A DNA stretch of 64,000 bases from Uliginosibacterium gangwonense DSM 18521 (GTDB taxonomy: Bacteria; Pseudomonadota; Gammaproteobacteria; Burkholderiales; Rhodocyclaceae), in contig NZ_KB892839.1 in NCBI RefSeq assembly GCF_000373965.1, positions 197-64,196 of the forward strand, read 5' to 3'. Both the position numbers and the translations under genes were made by a program. Shown in pieces: positions 58,204 through 64,000 of this stretch (positions within the stretch are counted from its first letter, which is position 1; every line of letters begins with the position of its first letter). The notes under the pieces were generated by a model, which saw only the letters and a list, made by a program, of their open reading frames with translations, was not told where the DNA came from and searched no databases.

Positions 58204-58650
58204 TTACTCATCCGGCTGAGCCTGATGATGCTTGGCGGCATGCTCATCGCTCAGGCGTTGCTCCTGCTTGGCTTCACGTTGGAGTTCCTGGAGATGCTGG
58301 CGATGGGACAGCGTGTCGAAGGCCTTGGCCCGGTTACGCTCGTGCGTCCAATGTTTTTGCCCGGTAGCCGTTGCGTGTTTGGAGTGGTCAACGATGCGCT
58401 CCTGCTGGGTGATGGCCTCATCCAGTTGCAGCAGGAAGGACGAGTAATTGCGCCAGGCATTGGGGTCGATCCCCCCCTTGGCGGTGGAGAGGAAACGGGC
58501 CCGGTATTCCTCACGATACTGGCGGAGCATTTGCAGCTTGTCTTCGCAAGCCCGTTCACTGGCAATGAGTTCGCCCAACTTGCGAGTGGCATCATCCACG
58601 CGAGTCTTGGCCAGATCCTGAAGCGTTTGCAGTGGGGTTTTGTGTGGCAT
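58204..58650 (-). CDS. fliJ: Flagellar export chaperone FliJ
   Basis: A 148-residue, highly charged protein with heptad-like coiled-coil character throughout (QDLAKTRVDDATRKLGELIA, QYREEYRARF). FliJ is the central stalk of the FliI ATPase ring in the export apparatus. It follows fliI by 27 bases and precedes fliK. Identification rests on size, coiled-coil nature and operon position, since FliJ sequences vary widely. Confidence 0.88.
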   Translation of the reverse strand: MPHKTPLQTLQDLAKTRVDDATRKLGELIASERACEDKLQMLRQYREEYRARFLSTAKGGIDPNAWRNYSSFLLQLDEAITQQERIVDHSKHATATGQKHWTHERNRAKAFDTLSHRQHLQELQREAKQEQRLSDEHAAKHHQAQPDE

Positions 58651-58677
58651 TGTCTTATTACTTTAGACCTTGTACGG

Positions 58678-60084
58678 CTAAAAGATGCTGGTACCAAACA
58701 GTTGTTGCAATTGATTTAGACTGTCTTCGTGGTCAGCGCGCTCTTCAATGGCTTGCTGCAGGAATTTCTCCAGCATCGGGTACATGCGCACGGATTCATC
58801 AAGCAAAGGATCGCCGCCCGGTTGATAGGCGCCTACTGCAATCAGGTCCCGAGAACGCTGATAGCGTGAGAAGAGCTGTTTGAATTTGCGGACCAGTTCG
58901 AAATGGCTGGGGCGGATCAAACCGTGCATGGCACGCGAGATGGATTGTTCGATGTCGATGGCAGGGTAGTGTCCTTGGTCCGCCAGTGTGCGGGAGAGCA
59001 CGAAGTGGCCGTCCAGAATGGCCCGGGCCGAATCGGCAATCGGGTCTTGCTGGTCGTCTCCTTCGGTCAGCACCGTGTAGAAGGCAGTGATGGAGCCGCC
59101 ATCTTCCGGGCCATTCCCTGCACGTTCCACCAATACCGGCATGCGGGCAAACACCGATGGCGGGTAGCCACGGGTGACGGGGGGTTCGCCAATGGCCAAT
59201 GCGATTTCACGTTGGGCCATGGCGTAGCGGGTGAGGGAATCCATGATCAGCAACACCTGCTTGCCCTGATCGCGGAAGTACTCGGCAATCGAGGTGGCGT
59301 AGGACGCTGCCTGCAAGCGCATCAGTGGGCTGGTGTCGGCGGGGGCAGCCACCACCACAGAGCGCGCCAGCCCATAGCTGCCGAGGTTCTGCTCAATGAA
59401 TTCCTTGACTTCACGGCCCCGCTCACCGATCAGCCCGACCACCACGACTTCTGCCGAAGTGTAGCGGGCCATCATCCCGATCAGCACAGATTTACCCACC
59501 CCCGAACCTGCAAACAGACCAACGCGCTGCCCGCGTCCGACGGTGAGCAGTGCATTGATGGCGCGAATCCCTACGTCCAACGTATGGGTGATCGGCGCAC
59601 GCGCCAGTGGGTTGATCGGGCGACTCTGTAGAGAGCGGGTATGAGTGGTATTGAGGTTGCCCAAGGCATCAAGGGGACGCCCGGCGCCATCGACAACCCG
59701 CCCGAGCAATTCGTCGCCCACTGGCAAGTGTTTGGCGCGGTCAGAGGCACGCCGCCGGGGTTCAATCCGCTCGCTGGTGTTCGGCATAGGCTGTGCAGGT
59801 TCGTTGGGGAGAACCTGTGCGCCGGGGGCCAGCCCGAAGACATCGTCAGTGGGCATCATGAAGAGTTTCTCGCCAGAGAAACCCACCACTTCGGCTTCCA
59901 CTGCGCCGCCACCGGGAACCAAGACCCGGCAGCCCGACCCCAGCGGGAGTTTCAGCCCCGCTGCTTCCATGACAAGGCCGTTGATACGGGTGAGCCGCCC
60001 CATGACCTGATAAGGCGTACTGGAGTGGACCACCTTCTGGCAGTCTTCCAGATAGCTACGCCAGGTTGGGCCAAAGTGCGGCAT
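58678..60084 (-). CDS. fliI: Flagellum-specific export ATPase FliI
   Basis: A 468-residue F1-type ATPase. Walker [14 protein letters not shown] is near residue 190, [15 protein letters not shown] near 218, Walker [21 protein letters not shown] near 275 and the arginine-finger region near 365. The [20 protein letters not shown] loop is typical of FliI. It energises and orders substrate entry into the flagellar export gate. It sits between fliH and fliJ. Confidence 0.95.
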   Translation of the reverse strand: MPHFGPTWRSYLEDCQKVVHSSTPYQVMGRLTRINGLVMEAAGLKLPLGSGCRVLVPGGGAVEAEVVGFSGEKLFMMPTDDVFGLAPGAQVLPNEPAQPMPNTSERIEPRRRASDRAKHLPVGDELLGRVVDGAGRPLDALGNLNTTHTRSLQSRPINPLARAPITHTLDVGIRAINALLTVGRGQRVGLFAGSGVGKSVLIGMMARYTSAEVVVVGLIGERGREVKEFIEQNLGSYGLARSVVVAAPADTSPLMRLQAASYATSIAEYFRDQGKQVLLIMDSLTRYAMAQREIALAIGEPPVTRGYPPSVFARMPVLVERAGNGPEDGGSITAFYTVLTEGDDQQDPIADSARAILDGHFVLSRTLADQGHYPAIDIEQSISRAMHGLIRPSHFELVRKFKQLFSRYQRSRDLIAVGAYQPGGDPLLDESVRMYPMLEKFLQQAIEERADHEDSLNQLQQLFGTSIF

Positions 60085-60101
60085 CTGTGTCTCCCTTTGG
60101 C

Positions 60102-60776
60102 CTATTCATCCAGGTATTTTGCGGCGGGTTTGGCGAGGTTTTCCACCACACGCCGCCAGCGGGTGTGAATCTGGGCGTCAATCATGGCACCTGCTGATTC
60201 GATCAGACATCCTCCTGGGGCAACGCTACTGTCTTCGGCAATCCGATGATGGATGTTGTCGTAATGTTCGCCCAGATAACGGCGGAGCATGTCTGCGTCG
60301 GCCGGATTGACGTGAATGCTGGCCGATTGCTGGGGCAGTTGAAGCAGTGCTTCGCGCACGACCGCTAATACAGCCTCCGGCTGGGTTTGCAGGGTGTCGC
60401 GCACCACTTGGCGAGCGATCTCGATAGCCAGCGCCTGGATTTCTTCAGCCACCTGCTGGTCGAAGTTGCTCATGGCCTTGTCCAGCTCTTCTACCATCTG
60501 ATGCAATTCGGCTGCTTCAATGCGGCCCCGGGCGCTGCCTTCTTCATATCCGGCGGCATAGCCTTCGCGGCGGGCATCTTCCTGGAAGCGTTCGAGGTCT
60601 TCCAAGGTGGGTAGCTGCACGCCTGGGGCGATTTCCAGCGGCCCTTCCGGCTCGACAGCTTCCGCGCCAGTGGGCTGTTCGGCCTCAGTAGGCGGAGGCG
60701 GTGCAGCATCGAACTGGTCGAATTCCAGGCGCTGATAGGCGTTGGAGGCTTGGTTGCGGGAGATGACCTGATTCAT
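60102..60776 (-). CDS. fliH: Flagellar export regulator FliH
   Basis: A 224-residue protein with an acidic Pro/Glu-rich N-terminus, glycine-spaced helices ([20 protein letters not shown]) typical of FliH, and a C-terminal globular part ([38 protein letters not shown]). It binds FliI and anchors it to FliN at the C-ring. It lies between fliG and fliI with gaps of 12 and 17 bases. Confidence 0.93.
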   Translation of the reverse strand: MNQVISRNQASNAYQRLEFDQFDAAPPPPTEAEQPTGAEAVEPEGPLEIAPGVQLPTLEDLERFQEDARREGYAAGYEEGSARGRIEAAELHQMVEELDKAMSNFDQQVAEEIQALAIEIARQVVRDTLQTQPEAVLAVVREALLQLPQQSASIHVNPADADMLRRYLGEHYDNIHHRIAEDSSVAPGGCLIESAGAMIDAQIHTRWRRVVENLAKPAAKYLDE

Positions 60777-60788
60777 GATCGGTTACGC

Positions 60789-61796
60789 CTAAACGAATGC
60801 ATCTTCGCCGCCCTTGCCGCCGAGCATGATCTGCCCTTCTTCCGATAGGCGACGGGCAATCTTGAGGATTTCCTTCTGCGAAGCCTCTACTTCCGACAGG
60901 CGCACAGGGCCTTTCGATTCCAAATCTTCCTTGAGCATTTCCGCCGCACGGGATGACATGTTCTTGAAGACTTTCTCGCGCATTTCCGGGGCGGCACCTT
61001 TCAACGCAATGACCAGTTGGTCGCTTTGCACCTCGCGCAAAATGACCTGGATGCCCCGGTCATCAACATCCAGCAGGTTCTCGAAGACGAACATTTCATC
61101 GAGGATGCGTTGGGCCAGATCGGGGTCGTATTCGCGCACGTTGTCCAGAATGGCTGTTTCGGCTGCCGAACCGACAAAGTTGAGGATTTCCGCCGCGTGG
61201 CGCGTGCCGCCCATGGCGGTCTTCTTGGTTTGGGCCGAGCCAGACAACACCCGTGTCAGCGCCTCATTCAATTCCTTCAATGCGGTGGGCTGCACACCGT
61301 CCAGCGTGGCAATACGTAACAGAACGTCGTTGCGTTGGCGCTCAGTGAAATGGCGCAGGATTTCACCCGCGTGGTCAAACTCAAGGTGCACGAGAATGGT
61401 GGCGATGATCTGCGGGTGCTCGTTCTTGATGAGATCGGCGGCCGTAGCCGCATCCAGCCACTTGAGCGACTCTATCCCTGCAGTGTCGGAGCCCTGCAGC
61501 ACGCGGGAGATCAGGTTGGCTGCGCGCTCGTCCCCCAAAGCCTTGGTCAGCATGATGCGGATGGACTCTTCATCCGGCTCGATGTGTGAGCCACGAGCAG
61601 CATGCATCTGCAATTCTTCAAGCATTTTCTCGACGCGGTCGCGCGGCTGTGGTGTCATGCGCGCCATCGCCGTTCCCAGCTTTTGGACCTCGCGCGGCGA
61701 CAGATGCTTGAGCACCTCAGCGGATTCATTCGCGCCCAATGTAAGTAGGAGCAGGGCGCTCTTTTCCAGTCCTTCGTTAACGTCCTTCTGGGCCAC
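60789..61796 (-). CDS. fliG: Flagellar motor switch protein FliG
   Basis: A 335-residue rotor protein. KSALLLLTLGANESAEVLKH opens the FliF-binding domain, NEHPQIIATILVHLEFDHAG the middle domain (with EHPQ), and the C-terminal charged torque helix includes LIALKGAAPEMREKVFKNMS. The GTG at 61796 is preferred since GGAGG lies five bases upstream; the frame also opens at TTG 61808. The start overlaps the end of fliF by 20 bases. Confidence 0.94.
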   Translation of the reverse strand: MAQKDVNEGLEKSALLLLTLGANESAEVLKHLSPREVQKLGTAMARMTPQPRDRVEKMLEELQMHAARGSHIEPDEESIRIMLTKALGDERAANLISRVLQGSDTAGIESLKWLDAATAADLIKNEHPQIIATILVHLEFDHAGEILRHFTERQRNDVLLRIATLDGVQPTALKELNEALTRVLSGSAQTKKTAMGGTRHAAEILNFVGSAAETAILDNVREYDPDLAQRILDEMFVFENLLDVDDRGIQVILREVQSDQLVIALKGAAPEMREKVFKNMSSRAAEMLKEDLESKGPVRLSEVEASQKEILKIARRLSEEGQIMLGGKGGEDAFV

Positions 61797-63492
61797 CGCT
61801 GCCTCCAATCCATTCTTTGATCAGTTGTGCCACCATCCTTGGATCTTTTGCCGCCACCTCTCGAGCGCGAGCGAGTTTCTTCTCGTAGCTCATCTTCGCA
61901 AGTTCGAGTTCGAGCAACTCTGGTGACATTTCCTCTTCTTCCATCCTTTCCAGGCGTTCTTCCATGGTGGCAGAAGCCAATTCTGCGGCTTCCTCTTCTG
62001 CCTTGGCCGCTTCTTCTGCCGTTTTGGACGGCGCTACTGCACGCAGCAGCGGCTTGATGACACCAAAGATCAGGAAGGCCACCGCAGCGATCACAGCTAG
62101 CCAACGGGCGATTTCCTTGAGCATCGCCAGATTGTCCGGGTCCTTGAGGAAGGGCAGCGGCGGGACTTCTTCCTTCACGCCTTCAGTGAAAGCTGTGTTG
62201 GTGACGTTGAGCGTGTCCCCCCGCTTCTCATCATAACCAACTGCTTCACGCACCAGATCATTGATCTTTTTGAGTTCTGCGTCGGTGAGCGGAACCGGCT
62301 TCAACTGGCCTTTTGCGTCTTTCTCTGCACGGTTGTTGACCACGAGTGCAACCGAGAGGCGCTTGACCTGCCCCAGTGAGCGTTTGACGTGCTGGATGGT
62401 CTTGTCGAGTTCGTAATTGGTGGTTGAGTTCCGGGCAGAATTCAGTGGCGTAGCTGTCGTGGTAGCGGATTGTGTGGTGCCCGGCACGGCAGGTGTGGTG
62501 ACGGGCGCTGTTGCCGGTACGGGCGGCTGATTGGACAGTGCCCCCGGCACACCTTGCGGGCCGGGTTGGTTGGTTTGATTGTCGCTGAGTTGCTGGCTGC
62601 GGATGGCTGTATTGGGCGGTGGATTGGGCTTATAGGTTTCCGAAGTCTGCTCGGTGGCGTCAAAGTCAATATCGGCGGCGACCTGGGCGCGGAAGTTGCC
62701 GATGCCTACGACGGGTTCAAGAATGGTCTGGATGCGTTGGATATAGCTATCTTCCACATTGCGGATGTATTCAAGCTGGGTATCATCCAGCGCGGGGCCA
62801 TCTTGTGAGCGTTGGCGGGCAAGGAGATTGCCGTTCTGGTCAATCAGGCTGACTTGGTTGGCAGCCAGTTCCGGCACACTGGAGGAAACCAGATGCACGA
62901 TCCCGGCAATCTGTGCTTGATCCAGCTTGCGCCCTGGGCGAAGGTTGACGACAACTGATGCGGTGGGTTTTTGCTCATTGCGCAGAAAGGCGGTCTGCTT
63001 GGGGATTGCCAGATGGACCCGTGCGCCTGCAACGGAGGAAATGGACAGGATGGTACGGGCCAGTTCGCCTTCCAGGGCGCGCTGGTAATTGATCTGCTCG
63101 TGAAATTGAGAGAGCCCCAGCTTGCTGGCGTCTAGCAACTCGAAACCCACCATGCCGCCCTTGGGAAGCCCTTGGGATGCGAGTGTCAGGCGCAATTCAT
63201 TGGCCCGGTTGGCCGGTACCAGGATGGTGCCCCCACCACTTTCAACCTTGTACGGGATGTTGCCTTGTTGCAGGGCGGTGACAATGGCACCGCCATCTTT
63301 CTCGTCGATATTGGAAAACAGCACCGAATACTGTGGCTGCTGACTCCACAGCCATACCCCTACCACTAGGGCGATTGCCATGGCCAATACAACCGCACCC
63401 GCCATTTTTTGCTTGGGCGTGAGGCGATTGAAATTCTCCACTATCACCTGGATGGGAGAGGGGTTCGGTGCTGCAACTGCTTCTTCTGCCAT
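61777..63492 (-). CDS. fliF: Flagellar MS-ring protein FliF
   Basis: A 571-residue membrane protein. The first helix is MAGAVVLAMAIALVVGVWL (near residues 30-48), the periplasmic ring-building motifs include SNIDEKDGGAIVTALQQGN and SVVVNLRPGRKL, and the second helix AVIAAVAFLIFGVIKPLL lies near residue 468. The C-terminal tail binds FliG. It heads the fliFGHIJK block; fliE is not immediately upstream. AAGGAG precedes the ATG at 63492 by eight bases. Confidence 0.95.
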   Translation of the reverse strand: MAEEAVAAPNPSPIQVIVENFNRLTPKQKMAGAVVLAMAIALVVGVWLWSQQPQYSVLFSNIDEKDGGAIVTALQQGNIPYKVESGGGTILVPANRANELRLTLASQGLPKGGMVGFELLDASKLGLSQFHEQINYQRALEGELARTILSISSVAGARVHLAIPKQTAFLRNEQKPTASVVVNLRPGRKLDQAQIAGIVHLVSSSVPELAANQVSLIDQNGNLLARQRSQDGPALDDTQLEYIRNVEDSYIQRIQTILEPVVGIGNFRAQVAADIDFDATEQTSETYKPNPPPNTAIRSQQLSDNQTNQPGPQGVPGALSNQPPVPATAPVTTPAVPGTTQSATTTATPLNSARNSTTNYELDKTIQHVKRSLGQVKRLSVALVVNNRAEKDAKGQLKPVPLTDAELKKINDLVREAVGYDEKRGDTLNVTNTAFTEGVKEEVPPLPFLKDPDNLAMLKEIARWLAVIAAVAFLIFGVIKPLLRAVAPSKTAEEAAKAEEEAAELASATMEERLERMEEEEMSPELLELELAKMSYEKKLARAREVAAKDPRMVAQLIKEWIGGSGGPEGR

Positions 63493-63681
63493 GGTCGGAC
63501 TCCTTGGGGGGATGAAGCATTAGCTCCCCCATTTCTCATGTCAGCATTGTGCGCGGGTTTCTGCAAGCTAAAGTAGAGAATAAGCGGCAGTTTTTGCCGG
63601 TTAATCCGGTGCTTGCCGCCTGTTGTTTGCCGCTATATTGGCAAGCATCCCGATTCAGGTTGGCTTTTGCCGAGGATTGCC

Positions 63682-64000
63682 ATGAACCAAGCGCCGCCGA
63701 TGGATGCAGCAAGTCTCGCCCAGGCTTTTGAAGCCTTTGCGCGTGCATCGGATGAACTCACCCAGGCTTACAACGGCTTGCAAAGTCAGGTCAGCACCTT
63801 GACCGAACGCTTGAGCCTGCTGCTTGCAGCCTTGCCTGCCGGGGTTGTTGTGCTGGATGGTTTGGGGCGGGTTGAGCAGATCAACACTGCCGCTGGCAGC
63901 ATGCTGGGGGATGTGACGGGGCGGGAGTGGCGCACAGTCGCCCAGGTTCTTGAGCCGACCGAAACCCCCGGCGAATTTGCCTTGGCCCGTGCAGAGGGCG
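63682..64000 (+). CDS. FlrB/FleS-like flagellar sensor kinase, N-terminal fragment
   Basis: The first 106 residues of a protein that runs off the window end. A helical start (ASLAQAFEAFARASDELTQA) leads into a PAS domain: LLLAALPAGVVVLDGLGRVE and NTAAGSMLGDVTGREWRTV. This matches the front of FlrB/FleS kinases, which with FlrC/FleR and sigma-54 switch on middle flagellar genes. The divergent arrangement with fliF fits. GAGGA precedes the ATG by six bases. The catalytic part is outside the window. Confidence 0.75.
   Translation, partial: MNQAPPMDAASLAQAFEAFARASDELTQAYNGLQSQVSTLTERLSLLLAALPAGVVVLDGLGRVEQINTAAGSMLGDVTGREWRTVAQVLEPTETPGEFALARAEG

Noticed and set aside
63517-63531. Sigma-54-like GG-N10-GC motif upstream of fliF
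   Set aside because: Only the GG and GC pairs match, and the implied start would fall on the ribosome site of fliF. Too weak to report as a promoter.

Overview
The window looks like a chromosomal segment of a motile, polarly or peritrichously flagellated betaproteobacterium (possibly Neisseriales-like; the genus cannot be fixed from this sequence alone). The clues are the flagellin N-terminus, the fliFGHIJK-fliLMN order, a FleS/FlrB-type kinase divergent from fliF, DUF2946 and PCu(A)C copper genes beside copA, and a CysTWA sulfate system. No rRNA, tRNA, CRISPR array or intact transposase was seen.

Layout. (1) 1-6511: the start of a flagellin gene (minus strand), then a plus-strand maf-pseB-pseC-pseF-pseG operon for pseudaminic acid synthesis and its transfer to flagellin. 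(2) 6573-27171: one tightly packed 19-gene minus-strand operon, with mostly 4-base ATGA overlaps, reading from an acyl carrier protein (27171) down to pseH (6573). It encodes three glycosyltransferases (one fused to a methyltransferase), two B12-type radical SAM proteins, a GDP-fucose-synthase-like reductase, a ColD-like 3-dehydratase, a sugar epimerase, a split transketolase, a GDP-D,D-heptose module (HddA, GmhB-like, HddC), and an acyl module (FabG-like SDR, AMP ligase, LuxE-like, LuxC-like). (3) 27366-30227: pseI on the plus strand, then a TPR-GT9 glycosyltransferase and a small membrane protein on the minus strand. (4) 30228-32125: an AT-rich patch with two orphan genes and a decayed solute-binding-protein gene. 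(5) 32253-36105: sbp-cysT-cysW-cysA sulfate/thiosulfate importer. (6) 36126-38476: a DUF2726 protein and a chemoreceptor. (7) 38590-48443: a sugar system made of a periplasmic sensor SBP, hybrid kinase and response regulator, divergent from an SBP-ATPase-permease ABC importer and an FGGY kinase. (8) 48448-51175: a copA 3' remnant, a secreted polygalacturonase and a long, nearly gene-free region. (9) 51176-54546: copper efflux and handling. (10) 54721-64000: fliN, M, L, K, J, I, H, G, F (minus) and a divergent flagellar sensor kinase running off the end.

How it fits together. The six enzymes for CMP-pseudaminic acid (PseB, C, H, G, I, F) are all present but scattered: B, C, F and G are together, H is the last gene of the large operon, and I is divergent from its first gene. 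Sigma-28-like promoter motifs with the shared -10 form GCCGTTAT or a close variant can be read upstream of flagellin, maf-pse, the 19-gene operon and the chemoreceptor. I infer that the sugar and acyl genes in the middle build a second, unusual flagellar or surface glycan, made with the late flagellar genes. The most interesting proposal is that the ColD-like 3-dehydratase, the split transketolase and the LuxC/LuxE/ACP module together make a branched or chain-extended deoxy sugar. No chemistry can be proven from sequence alone.
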